Positions 26,456 through 35,373 of a DNA stretch of 64,000 nt are shown here, in pieces (positions within the stretch are counted from its first letter, which is position 1; each line of letters starts with the position of its first letter). This DNA comes from Myroides albus. GTDB lineage: Bacteria > Bacteroidota > Bacteroidia > Flavobacteriales > Flavobacteriaceae. The stretch covers positions 1 through 64,000 of the forward strand of contig NZ_WMJX01000008.1 of assembly GCF_009711045.1 (NCBI RefSeq). The letters run 5' to 3'. The translations under genes and the position numbers were made by a program. Below the pieces are notes generated by a model that saw only the letters and a list, made by a program, of their open reading frames with translations, made no database searches and had not been told where the DNA came from.

Positions 26456-27526
26456 TTAAATTATTTCTTTTTCTACGTAGTCAGAATTCATGATTCTTAG
26501 AATTCCCATGTAATCCATGTGAAAGGGAATGGTATCTCCAACTTTTAATTTCTTTGGATTTTGTCCCAAATCAATGACAATCATATCTGAACTTGCCCCG
26601 ACAATCTCGATATCAGGCCATAGAGGAGTGATGTGTTCAATGTCGATGTCAAGTAGTCCTAAATCGATAATAGCTCTGTAATTGGTGCTATCTTCCCATT
26701 CGGGATTAAAACTAACTTTCTCGCCAGTCATATTTAGACCTACTTCTCCTTCAGGCATCATTGGTTTTTCATGTAGTTCAATGATTTCCGTGTGAAGCTT
26801 AAAGACGTTCTGCTTTAAGTTCTCATAGCAAGACCCGTCATAAGCATTGGTTCCCATAAATAGACTCTCTCCGATTCTAAAATGGTTAATAGCCTTTGGG
26901 ATACTGCTATTCATAATCAGAGGAATTGTCACAGAGGCTCCTCCAGAGATATAGGGAATTGTCTTGTTAAATCGCAGCTCAAGCACTTCCTTGTAGAGGG
27001 TGAGTTGAATGAGTTTGTCATTATTGGGTAATATTCCATACATACAAGTAAGATTTGCACCTAATCCAATGATTTGGATATTTGGCAAGTTGAATACTTG
27101 CTGGTAAAAATCGATGAGATCTTCCCTTAAAACACCTTCCCTTAACTCACCGAGTTCAACCATAATTACCACTTTGTGGTGTTTGTTCTGTTTAACTGCT
27201 TCTTGAGAGAGAAGTTTAATAGTTTCAAGTTCTGTGTTAAAGCTTATGTCGGCAAACTCAACAATTTCATCAATGCTGCCATTTGGAGCGGGCTTGATGT
27301 AAATGGTTTCTACCTGATCATTGATAGCTTTGATTGCCTTTAAATTTGATACTCTTGAGTCGCAAATTTGCTTTATATCTAAAGAGAGAACCTCTCTTAA
27401 AAAGATTTCGTTTCCACAAAGTAATTTTCCAACAACAGCCCATTGGATATTATTATTATCAAAAAGTTGGTCAAGTTGTTTAAAATTGTGCTTTAACTTG
27501 TTTTTGTCTAAAGTTATAAAAGCCAT
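26456..27526 (-). CDS. Alanine/ornithine racemase family PLP enzyme
   Basis: A 356-residue fold-type III PLP enzyme like ornithine racemase (Orr). The Schiff-base lysine is in VVGKLLCGN (about residue 34), the phosphate-binding region follows SGGASVTIP (about 194-202), and RIGESLFMGTNAYDG (about 216-230) resembles the alanine racemase motif. It interconverts L- and D-forms of a basic or small amino acid; the family name is ornithine racemase, but substrate is inference. The upstream acetyltransferase gene ends 2 bases before its ATG, so they are an operon. An ornithine cyclodeaminase-family gene lies 11 kb away, with no evidence of a link. Confidence 0.85.
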   Translation of the reverse strand: MAFITLDKNKLKHNFKQLDQLFDNNNIQWAVVGKLLCGNEIFLREVLSLDIKQICDSRVSNLKAIKAINDQVETIYIKPAPNGSIDEIVEFADISFNTELETIKLLSQEAVKQNKHHKVVIMVELGELREGVLREDLIDFYQQVFNLPNIQIIGLGANLTCMYGILPNNDKLIQLTLYKEVLELRFNKTIPYISGGASVTIPLIMNSSIPKAINHFRIGESLFMGTNAYDGSCYENLKQNVFKLHTEIIELHEKPMMPEGEVGLNMTGEKVSFNPEWEDSTNYRAIIDLGLLDIDIEHITPLWPDIEIVGASSDMIVIDLGQNPKKLKVGDTIPFHMDYMGILRIMNSDYVEKEII

Positions 27527-27528
27527 GA

Positions 27529-27972
27529 TTACTTTGTTAAGCGCATTTCAATGTATTTTTTTTCAAATCCTTGTCTTTCATACAAGTTTTGTGCTGGATT
27601 ATCAGCATCAACATGCAATGCAATAGATCCTTTGGCCTCTTGTTTTATGCGTTGGATCAATTGGGAGCCTATTCCTTGGCCTCTTTCCTTGGAGTCAGTT
27701 GCAATATAAACTAATATATGTTCGGGTATAAAACCTTCCATTAGCGTATTTAAAACAACAGTAATACCGACAATTTTGTCTTGTTGATTGGTAGCTACCA
27801 ATAAGAATCCTCCAGGTTTGTTATCTTTTTCAAGAGCGTAGTCTATAGCCTTTAAAATGTCTTGCTTTTTGTCGCCATATTGCTCTAAATGCAGATTTAG
27901 AAAATCAGCATACAGGTTAATTTCGTCATTGTTAATCTTGTTTTGTTTGTCAATTTTTTTAATGCTTAGCAT
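27529..27972 (-). CDS. GNAT family N-acetyltransferase
   Basis: A 147-residue acetyltransferase. The acetyl-CoA binding motif A is IATDSKERGQGIGSQLIQRIKQ (with the R/Q-x-x-G-x-G/A pattern RGQGIG at about residues 95-100), preceded by strand ILVYIAT and followed by NPAQNLYERQGFEKK. It acetylates an unknown amine. It is the first gene of an operon with the racemase, 2 bases apart, so an amino-acid derivative is a reasonable but unproven substrate. Confidence 0.88.
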   Translation of the reverse strand: MLSIKKIDKQNKINNDEINLYADFLNLHLEQYGDKKQDILKAIDYALEKDNKPGGFLLVATNQQDKIVGITVVLNTLMEGFIPEHILVYIATDSKERGQGIGSQLIQRIKQEAKGSIALHVDADNPAQNLYERQGFEKKYIEMRLTK

Positions 27973-28352
27973 ATAAATTATTTTTTGCTTACTCCATACA
28001 CCTTAAGCTGCAAAATATGTTTGATTATTCAATGTATTTTGTAGTTGTAAGCCGGTTATTAAAACAGTGTATTTCTACAAATTTAATAAAAAATGCCTTT
28101 TGATTCAAATTTTTAGCTTTTTAAGTGGATTTGTTGCATAAAATGACGTTAAAAATTAAGTTTTGATACACTATGATTAACCTCTGTATTTTTACAAGTA
28201 ATTGTTCGATTTTTTACAGTATTAATTTGGATAAAAAAAGGGGGTAACCTTTTAATAATCAGAAACAAAGTGACTGTTTGTTTTGTTTTTTATATCTTTA
28301 ACCAAGAGTGATATTACACTTGATTTGAAAACAAAATAAATCTTGGCTTGAT
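27973..28352. other. Divergent intergenic region
   Basis: About 380 bases between the divergent acetyltransferase and META lipoprotein genes. It is AT-rich with several poly-A/T runs; promoters for both sides are expected but no clear TAnnTTTG with a matching TTG was found. No ORF or RNA is visible. Confidence 0.35.
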
Positions 28353-28823
28353 ATGGGAGGAAAATTTAGTTTATTTTTTGCAGTATTTTTGTGTACATTA
28401 GGGTTAATGGCTTGTAAAGGTCAATTGCCAATGCAGAGTGATAACAAGATAAAAGAGAATATGTCGAATAAATTAACTACCTCGTCTTGGACACTGGAGT
28501 CCGTTGTTGATGGGGAAGGGGGACAATTAATATCCTCTAAAACTTTTGGAGATGAAATACCAGTAATAACTTTTAATTTAGAAGATTTAAAAGTGCAGGG
28601 TTTCGATGGATGTAATACGTTTTCTGGTAGCTTCTCTATCCAGAGAGATAGTCAAATAGAGATAGATAAGCGATTAAAGTCTACGCGTATGTTTTGTGAA
28701 GCAGTGCCCTCTGGTGCTTTTCTAAAGGCATTATTTCACGCGACACAATACGAGTTAAATGCGAATAAATTAGTTCTTAAAAGCGATACTCAGCAGTTGA
28801 TGGTCCTGGTGAAACAACTGTAG
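28353..28823 (+). CDS. META domain (HslJ-like) lipoprotein
   Basis: A 156-residue predicted lipoprotein with lipobox LMAC (cysteine at about residue 21). The mature part is a META domain: SWTLESV near 45, then GFDGCNTFSGSF (about 90-101) and STRMFCEAVP (about 113-122), the conserved features of HslJ/META proteins. The two domain cysteines (in DGCN and MFCE) are placed as in the family. HslJ is linked to novobiocin resistance and stress in E. coli, but no precise activity is known for the family. It stands alone. Confidence 0.88.
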   Translation: MGGKFSLFFAVFLCTLGLMACKGQLPMQSDNKIKENMSNKLTTSSWTLESVVDGEGGQLISSKTFGDEIPVITFNLEDLKVQGFDGCNTFSGSFSIQRDSQIEIDKRLKSTRMFCEAVPSGAFLKALFHATQYELNANKLVLKSDTQQLMVLVKQL

Positions 28824-29473
28824 ATATGGTGTTTAGTTATTGTTATCAATGTAATATATTATTACTTCTATAAGACTTACAAGTGGATTAATTTGCATTA
28901 TGTGAATTTATTCAATGCACTGATAACATTAAATGTTATTTTTTAGAAAATTTGATCAATCTTTAATTTAATCTTGAAATAGCATATCATTTCATATTAA
29001 TAAGCTGTTTAACTATAGACAACATGTGGTTTGAACTGTTTATAGTGTTTTTTAAGCATAAATTGTTATATGAGGTGATTTTATTATTGTACGACTTTTT
29101 AAACCTAAAAACAGGGGATACTATATGAAATTAGTCATTTTCAGAGCTGATAATTGTCTTATTATCGTTATATAAAAAAGCTATTATTAGCTTTTTTTTG
29201 TTTTATTAACAATGATTTGAGCTGACACTCCTTCTACTTTTAGCCTAAAAATACTTTTTTCAGCTCTTAAAAATGAAGTAAAAAGCTATTTTTTAATCTA
29301 TTTTATCATTTTACTTCAAGTTCTTTTTTAGGTTTATTTTTGATGTAAAATATTTTATATGTCTATAATTATAGATTTTTTATTGTTATAGTTTGTGAAA
29401 TAATTGAAGTTAATTTAATTGTGTTTTTATTGTATATATAATATTTTATTTAAACTTATTATAAATAAATAGC
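28824..29473. other. Very AT-rich intergenic region before the DUF4876 cluster
   Basis: Some 650 bases without coding character. A hairpin at 29174-29198 is listed separately. Further on, TGAAGTAAAA (29274-29283) and TTTTACTTCA (29309-29318) form a perfect 10-bp inverted repeat across a 25-base AT-rich spacer, which may be chance in such sequence. The stretch before the hairpin, 29000-29170, could hold a small RNA ended by it, but no direct sign was seen. Confidence 0.35.
29174..29198. terminator. Hairpin with A and T tracts
   Basis: AAAAAAGCTA (29174-29183) and TAGCTTTTTT (29188-29197) form a perfect 10-bp stem with a 4-base loop and a T run after it. It lies 350 bases past the META lipoprotein gene, so it may end a longer transcript or an unannotated RNA. 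Confidence 0.55.
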
Positions 29474-29530
29474 TTGTCTTAAGGTAAACTGAGTATATTT
29501 GCCTATAATTTAAAGTTGGTCTAAATAAAT
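29474..29530 (+). promoter_or_regulatory. Promoter and Fur-like operator of the DUF4876 cluster
   Basis: TTG (29474-29476), 17 bases, then TATATTTG (29494-29501) form a full promoter. Three bases later starts a dyad with left arm ATAATTTAAA (29505-29514), 5-base spacer and right arm TCTAAATAAA (29520-29529). The right arm is identical to that of the siderophore ABC operator at 5196-5205, the left arm matches at 8 of 10 positions, spacer length is equal, and the position relative to the -7 box differs by one base. This implies common control, probably by Fur (inference). Confidence 0.6.
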
Positions 29531-29545
29531 CTAATTAAGCAGTAA

Positions 29546-29564
29546 TTCCATACCAAGTATGGAA
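29546..29564 (+). promoter_or_regulatory. Stem-loop in the cluster leader
   Basis: TTCCATAC (29546-29553) and GTATGGAA (29557-29564) form a perfect 8-bp stem with loop CAA in the 5' leader, about 40 bases after the predicted transcription start and 78 bases before the first start codon. No T tract follows, so it is not a simple terminator. It could stabilise the mRNA, act in post-transcriptional control or bind a protein as DNA. Confidence 0.5.
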
Positions 29565-29642
29565 AGAACAGTGCGGTAACTATTGGCCATTTTAGATATA
29601 TAACAATCTTATTAAAACAATTAATTTAAAAACACAGTTAAA

Positions 29643-30827
29643 ATGAAAAAAATTATTAGCTTTTTATTGTTGTCTATTATCTTATTTACCTCTTGTAACT
29701 CTGATGATAATAGTTCAACTTCTTTAAGCGAGTTGACAATTCAAATTACTAGTAAACAAAACCTAGAAGATTACAGTAACTTTCAAGTAACACTTACTGA
29801 ATTGCAATCTGGACAAACCTCCACTGGTAAAGCCAATAAAGAAGGGAGAGCTATTTTTAAAGTACCTAATGGAACTTTTAAGGTAGTAACAGAGGATCTT
29901 GTAGATAATGCTGTAACTATGAGTGGAGAGGTGTTAAACTTCATTGTTAGTGAGCAAAAAACAACCATAGAATTACCAGTTGAATTAGTAGTGAGCCCTA
30001 ATAATACAAGTTTTGTAATAGATGAACTTTACTTTAATGGGGCTAAGAATCAGTATGCTTATACTTATTATGAACAGTATTTTACAATTAGAAATATTAC
30101 AGATAAAGCTATATATGCCGATGGACTTTCTTTTGGTGTCGCAGGAGATTTTAATAGCTTAAATGTAGGAGATGAAATGGCTAAATTTTTACCTGATGAT
30201 ATTATCATTAGTCAGTTTTACACAATACCTGGAGATGGTAAAACCTTTAGAGTAGAGCCTAACGCTAGCCTAGTAATAGCTTTTTCAGCAATTAACCATA
30301 ATGAATCTGGAAATCAACCAAATAGCTTAGATCTTTCGGGTGCTGATTTGGAGATTTATGTAGAAGGGGGTATGACAGTAGATAATCCGGAGGTTCCTAA
30401 TGTGATAGTTAATCATTCAATTTTTGAAGCTTTCCACTGGCAGTATTCAGGAGCTACACCAATGATCTTATTCCGTTTGCCAGAAGATGCTGATACATTT
30501 TTAGCTAAAAATAAAATTAAATTGGCTAACCCTTTATCTATGGGAAGTATGATTCAAGACTATGTAAAGTTGCCTAGTGATTATGTAGTAGATGCTGTTG
30601 AGACAGGATTAAAACAAGAGTTTTACCACAAAGTTTTACCTAATTCAATTGATCGCGGTTCTATTCTTGTTGCTGGATCTACTTATGAAGGATTTTTAGA
30701 ACAGTTTGTTCAAAGAAAAACTGTGATTGATAAAGATGGAAAGCAAACTATCCAGGATACCAATAACAGTACAGAAGACTTTATATTAAATGTTGGTGGG
30801 CAAAAGAGTTATCCTAAGAAAAAATAA
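29643..30827 (+). CDS. DUF4876 surface lipoprotein
   Basis: A 394-residue protein of the DUF4876 family, found in Bacteroidetes beside TonB-dependent receptors. The signal ends in lipobox FTSC, and the next residues NSDDN resemble the acidic export signal (SDD type) that sends flavobacterial lipoproteins to the cell surface. A carboxypeptidase-regulatory-like beta domain follows (about residues 30-110), then a larger beta-rich domain beginning FVIDELYFNGAKNQ (about 122-135) with YYEQYFTIRNITD, typical of the family. It probably works as a surface-exposed ligand-binding partner of the TonB receptor encoded next, like other receptor-associated lipoproteins; the ligand is unknown. Confidence 0.85.
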   Translation: MKKIISFLLLSIILFTSCNSDDNSSTSLSELTIQITSKQNLEDYSNFQVTLTELQSGQTSTGKANKEGRAIFKVPNGTFKVVTEDLVDNAVTMSGEVLNFIVSEQKTTIELPVELVVSPNNTSFVIDELYFNGAKNQYAYTYYEQYFTIRNITDKAIYADGLSFGVAGDFNSLNVGDEMAKFLPDDIIISQFYTIPGDGKTFRVEPNASLVIAFSAINHNESGNQPNSLDLSGADLEIYVEGGMTVDNPEVPNVIVNHSIFEAFHWQYSGATPMILFRLPEDADTFLAKNKIKLANPLSMGSMIQDYVKLPSDYVVDAVETGLKQEFYHKVLPNSIDRGSILVAGSTYEGFLEQFVQRKTVIDKDGKQTIQDTNNSTEDFILNVGGQKSYPKKK

Positions 30828-30906
30828 TAGAATTCTAAAAGAAAATTATAAACAATTGTAAATATAGAGATGCCCTCGTGTATCTCTATATTATTTTGTG
30901 TGTTTT

Positions 30907-33669
30907 ATGAGGACAATATTATTTTTAAAATTCATGATAATTTCTATGCTAATAGCAGTAGGAAGTAGCATTGATTCTTATGGACAAGATAGAGTAAAAC
31001 TAGACTGTTACAGAACAATACACGGTAGTCTAGTAGATGCTCAATCAGGAAGTCCTATTCCCTTTGCAAGCATTTTTTATATAGACTTTGACAAAGCTTA
31101 TTTGACAGACATACAGGGGAAGTTTTCCTTTAAAATACACTGTAATGAAGCTATAGAGTTAGAGTTTAGTAGTCTAGGTTATGCTAGTAAAAAAATAACC
31201 TTAGAAAAGCAGCAGTCCAATGTTGTTGTTGCTTTAGATTTACAGAGTATTGGTTTAAATGAATTTGTTATTTCGGCTAAGTATAATGATGAATTAGGTA
31301 GCGATGCAAGAATTGATCAACAAGCCTTAGAGCATATCAACCCTATTTCTATTCAGGACATATTTGTTCTGTTACCCGGTGGTAAAGTAGGAGCTAATAA
31401 TATACATTCTAGAAGCTTAATTTCATCTAGGCAAGCTGGTAGTGATCAGAGTACTTCTTTTGGAATGGGAGTTATGGTAGATGGGATTCCTATCAATAAT
31501 GATGGTTATCGTTTGCAAATGGAAGGATATACTGGATCACAGGGTAATCTACAGGTTAATTCAGGAGTGGATCTTAGAACAATTTCCACAGATCACATCG
31601 AGAGTATTACTGTTACTAAGGGAATTAGTTCTGTAAAGGAAGGAAACCTTAGTAGCGGAGCAATTAAAATAGTATCTAAAAAGGGAAAAACACCACTTCG
31701 CTCTCGTATAAAATTTGACCCTTTAAACAAGTTAGTTTATTTAGGTAAAGGGATTTTACTTTCAGAGAAACTCGGTACTTTGCACGCAGGGATTGATTAT
31801 ATAGAGTCTAGTAATGACCTTAGAAATGTGAAGTCAGCTTATAAGAGAATCACTTCTCAATTAAACTATGATAATCAGTTTGATTTTCTTGACAGACAAC
31901 TAGACTTTAATGTTAGAGGGAGTTATGTGACTTCACTTAACGATAGAAAGAATGACGAGGTTATTCGATTAAAACAAGAGCTGTATAAAACAACTTACTC
32001 GCGTTATACACTAGCCTCTAAATTTGTTTGGCATACCAATGCAAAACTCATTGATCATCTAGAACTTGCTACTTCGTTAGACTACACCCAAGATTTATTA
32101 CAACACAAGAAAAAAGTAGAAAATGTCTCTGTTCAAATTAGTCAGTCTTCTACTGTTGAGGGTGAGAGCGAAGGAATTTATTTGCCTCAGCAATATTACT
32201 CATTCTACCAGATAGAAAATAAGCCTTTAAATTTCTATAGTAATCTAAGTGCTACAAAGACAATGCAATTAGATGATAAAATTAGACTCACAGGTTTAAT
32301 TGGTAGTAGTATAAGTTATACTAAAAATTTTGGACATGGAGTAAAGGTTGATCCAGATAAACCTCCTTTTCCATCAAATAGTTTTATTCGCCCCCGTGCA
32401 AATTCTGATATACCTGCTTTGGTAAATAATGCTTCTTATTTCGAGGCAAAGCTAAAATACAAAGATGATATTAATGAGGTAAATCTCGCAGCAGGAGTAA
32501 GAACAACTAAAATGTTAAATCTACCTAAGTCTTATTACCTAAATAATAAGTTACTTATAGAGCCTCGTTTGCAATTAGGCTACACCCACTCAAAAGAGAC
32601 AAATAATTTTGGAGTATTAAGTAATAGTTTGCGTATAGGATATGGAGAAGAAAATAAATTACCATCTGTAGATTATCTATATCCGGATAAAATTTATAAG
32701 GATTTTGTGGCTTTTAATGGATATTTTACAGATCCAAATAAGCGTTTTGTTTTAGTTAATACCAAGATTCTAGATCCACTAAATACGCAAATAAGAGAAA
32801 ATAAAAATAAAAAGATAGAGTTAGGTTGGGATTTTAAATATAATAAACTCTCTATTTCTCTAACTGCTTTTAAAGAGACTATGAAAGGGGGGATAGAGTA
32901 TTATAACGAGTTCTTACCACAATCTTATACAGCTTATAACTTAAAGAACACAACTATTAGTACTAGACCAACAAGGGAAGATTTAGAACCTTATTTAAAA
33001 CGGGATTTTATCACAAATAGTACTCCTAGAAATAGTGCTAAAGTGGTAAAAAAGGGGATAGAATATCGAATTGCTTTAGCTAAGATTGATGATATTTATT
33101 CCGAGATAGAGCTCAATGGTGCGTATTATCATACTTTATACAGCAGTGGTATTCCTGTGATGTATAGGCCTTCAATTACCCATAACAATAAACCTTATTC
33201 TTATGTAGGATATTATAAGGGAATAGACGAGCAATATTTTGAAAGTTTTAATACCAATATTTGGATTAATACCCACCTACCTTTTTGGAAGTTGATAATT
33301 TCAAACTTTGTTCAAGTCTCATGGATAGAGACCTTTAAGTTAGGTAATAATACTCAAGTATATCCTTTTGAGATTCTAGATCTACAAGGTAATGTAACGC
33401 CTATAACGGCTCAAGAGATTTTAGAGCAATCTTCTTATAGCCCTTTGATAAGGGATTTTTCATCAGCTATTTATAATAAAGAGAGTAGACCTGTATCTAT
33501 GCTTTGGAATCTAAAGGTGACTAAAGAGTTTAACAAACATATTAAACTGTCTTTTTTTGCAAATAATTTACTGCAAATAACACCTTCTTATGAGACTAGA
33601 TTTATGAGGACACAAAGACAAACCTTGTCTGCATTTTTCGGAACTGAATTAACTATTAATCTTTTTTAA
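30907..33669 (+). CDS. TonB-dependent receptor with carboxypeptidase-like N-terminal domain
   Basis: A 920-residue outer-membrane receptor. After a signal peptide there is a carboxypeptidase-D regulatory-like domain (IHGSLVDAQSGSPIPFASI, about residues 38-56, through GYASKKITL), then the plug domain (IQDIFVLLPGGKV, VMVDGIPINNDGY, IESITVTKGISSVKEGNLSSGAIKI) and a large beta-barrel ending in phenylalanine (ELTINLF), the outer-membrane insertion signal. It imports an unknown substrate with TonB energy. The frame opens at a GTG (30898), but the ATG at 30907 fits better. It lies 79 bases after the DUF4876 gene and 9 before the next. Iron-type regulation of the operon suggests an iron-bearing ligand (inference). 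Confidence 0.93.
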   Translation: MRTILFLKFMIISMLIAVGSSIDSYGQDRVKLDCYRTIHGSLVDAQSGSPIPFASIFYIDFDKAYLTDIQGKFSFKIHCNEAIELEFSSLGYASKKITLEKQQSNVVVALDLQSIGLNEFVISAKYNDELGSDARIDQQALEHINPISIQDIFVLLPGGKVGANNIHSRSLISSRQAGSDQSTSFGMGVMVDGIPINNDGYRLQMEGYTGSQGNLQVNSGVDLRTISTDHIESITVTKGISSVKEGNLSSGAIKIVSKKGKTPLRSRIKFDPLNKLVYLGKGILLSEKLGTLHAGIDYIESSNDLRNVKSAYKRITSQLNYDNQFDFLDRQLDFNVRGSYVTSLNDRKNDEVIRLKQELYKTTYSRYTLASKFVWHTNAKLIDHLELATSLDYTQDLLQHKKKVENVSVQISQSSTVEGESEGIYLPQQYYSFYQIENKPLNFYSNLSATKTMQLDDKIRLTGLIGSSISYTKNFGHGVKVDPDKPPFPSNSFIRPRANSDIPALVNNASYFEAKLKYKDDINEVNLAAGVRTTKMLNLPKSYYLNNKLLIEPRLQLGYTHSKETNNFGVLSNSLRIGYGEENKLPSVDYLYPDKIYKDFVAFNGYFTDPNKRFVLVNTKILDPLNTQIRENKNKKIELGWDFKYNKLSISLTAFKETMKGGIEYYNEFLPQSYTAYNLKNTTISTRPTREDLEPYLKRDFITNSTPRNSAKVVKKGIEYRIALAKIDDIYSEIELNGAYYHTLYSSGIPVMYRPSITHNNKPYSYVGYYKGIDEQYFESFNTNIWINTHLPFWKLIISNFVQVSWIETFKLGNNTQVYPFEILDLQGNVTPITAQEILEQSSYSPLIRDFSSAIYNKESRPVSMLWNLKVTKEFNKHIKLSFFANNLLQITPSYETRFMRTQRQTLSAFFGTELTINLF

Positions 33670-33678
33670 TCCCCAGAT

Positions 33679-35349
33679 ATGATATTAAAAAAGTATTTGA
33701 TAATCTTATTGGCGATTTTGCCGTATTGTGTAATAGCTCAGCACAGTAACGCTGTACAACTTGGTAAGTATAATAACGCTTTTGAAACAGATCATGCACA
33801 AAAAACTGTGCTAGAGACATCTTATCAAAATTGGTTTTTTTTGAGAAATAATCCAGCGTTTCGCCACTACTTTACAAAACACAAAAACAATACCTATGAC
33901 TTTAAAGATATAGAGGATAAAAACATTGTCAGTGTGAATTCCTTGGGAGTAAAAACTAAAGGAGATTACCTTTTCTATCAAGGAGACCAAGCTCAGAAAA
34001 ATGCTGTATTTGCAAGTGGAACGATGGATTTTGAAAAGGAAGGAACCCTATATGGTTCTGGTGGGTATAGTCTAGAGGATAAGAAAAATACATTGTTAAA
34101 CTATGTTGTGAATCCAGAGTATTATTATCCTTATTTAGTTTCGGATACTTTAAGTAAATCAGATCAAAAGTATGAGGTTTACAATGTACAAGGAGGCTAT
34201 AGTTTTGAGCATAAAGAGATGTATTATGGTATAGGTTTGAGCTATCAAGGAATAGCTATGTCTAAGCTGACAGATCCCCGATTATCGGTTTATGATTCGT
34301 GGTTTAAAGTTGACCTAGGTGTGGCTAGATCATTTAACAATCACTTGATTAGTTTTAAGATAAATTACTTGATAAACAGGCAGAATATTTCAGCTAGTAG
34401 TACACTATTTAGAGCACCTTCTGTTTTGCAATTTAATGGATTAGGTATGTGGAAAAACACAGAAGTAAAAGCTACTCAAGGCTACGAGAGAATGCTTGAT
34501 ATCAAGGGATATGGGTTTGACATTGCTTATAAGAAACTCAGAGAAAACTCTAAAGCCTTAGGTTATACTTTGGCATTAGCTTATCAAAATAAAATAATGA
34601 ATACAGAGGATAATAGCCAATTGGGATTTGAGAGTAATTCTAAACTGAATTTGTTTGAGCTAAGTAGCCATGTTTTTACTCCTTTAGTTTGGGTTGAAAA
34701 GGATTTTTCGGGTTTTAATATGAGTTTTTTATTCTCTGGTGTTAACCAAGTGAAAAAGGGGAAAGAGTATATATATAAAAGTGAAAAAATATCTAATACA
34801 CAAAATCTTTATAATTATGTAAAAGTTGCCTCAAATGCTTTTTATCACCAGTATAGTTTTGAGAACACTTTTTCTTTAAAGATGACTGTACCTTTTAGAT
34901 CAACGCAGTCATATCACTTTTTAGCAGGAGTTACTCATAGTCTCTACAAGGAAGAATACCTTTATTCTAATCGAGTAATTAAAAATGATATTATCAGGCC
35001 ATTTATGGAATTAGGGTATATGGGTATCTACAAGAAAAACACGATAGAATTTAGTTTTCTATATAAGTATAATAAAGCTTTAAAGAATTTATATTCAACT
35101 GGTAATTTGCTAAATAACATTAGTATAAATCAATCTTATATTCCTTATCTAATCCGTTCAGAATCTGGGTATGAATTACAGACTCAGGTGTTTTATGGCT
35201 ATAATATATCGATGGGACAAAGCATAGGGATATCAGCCCGTTTAGCTTATCTACACCGAAATAACTATGATGATACATTAGGAAATTACTCTAAAATGGC
35301 TCCTCGAAGTCAGACAATGCTTGACTTTAAGCTATTTTATATATTCTAA
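33679..35349 (+). CDS. DUF6850 family outer-membrane beta-barrel protein
   Basis: A 556-residue protein with a cleavable signal (ending CVIAQ) and no lipobox. The mature part consists of many alternating amphipathic strands with aromatic girdles and ends in phenylalanine (LDFKLFYIF), which indicates an outer-membrane beta-barrel. The conserved N-terminal part (NWFFLRNNPAFRHYF) suits the DUF6850 family, which I recall as occurring next to DUF4876 and TonB receptors. It has no plug domain, so it is not itself a TonB receptor; it may be an accessory porin or assembly partner. Function unknown. Confidence 0.75.
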   Translation: MILKKYLIILLAILPYCVIAQHSNAVQLGKYNNAFETDHAQKTVLETSYQNWFFLRNNPAFRHYFTKHKNNTYDFKDIEDKNIVSVNSLGVKTKGDYLFYQGDQAQKNAVFASGTMDFEKEGTLYGSGGYSLEDKKNTLLNYVVNPEYYYPYLVSDTLSKSDQKYEVYNVQGGYSFEHKEMYYGIGLSYQGIAMSKLTDPRLSVYDSWFKVDLGVARSFNNHLISFKINYLINRQNISASSTLFRAPSVLQFNGLGMWKNTEVKATQGYERMLDIKGYGFDIAYKKLRENSKALGYTLALAYQNKIMNTEDNSQLGFESNSKLNLFELSSHVFTPLVWVEKDFSGFNMSFLFSGVNQVKKGKEYIYKSEKISNTQNLYNYVKVASNAFYHQYSFENTFSLKMTVPFRSTQSYHFLAGVTHSLYKEEYLYSNRVIKNDIIRPFMELGYMGIYKKNTIEFSFLYKYNKALKNLYSTGNLLNNISINQSYIPYLIRSESGYELQTQVFYGYNISMGQSIGISARLAYLHRNNYDDTLGNYSKMAPRSQTMLDFKLFYIF

Positions 35350-35373
35350 ACAAAACACACTAATTAATAAAAC

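Noticed and set aside
28824..29473. Hidden small gene in the long gap before the DUF4876 cluster
   Set aside because: All frames on both strands are short and very AT-biased; no start with coding-like sequence was found.
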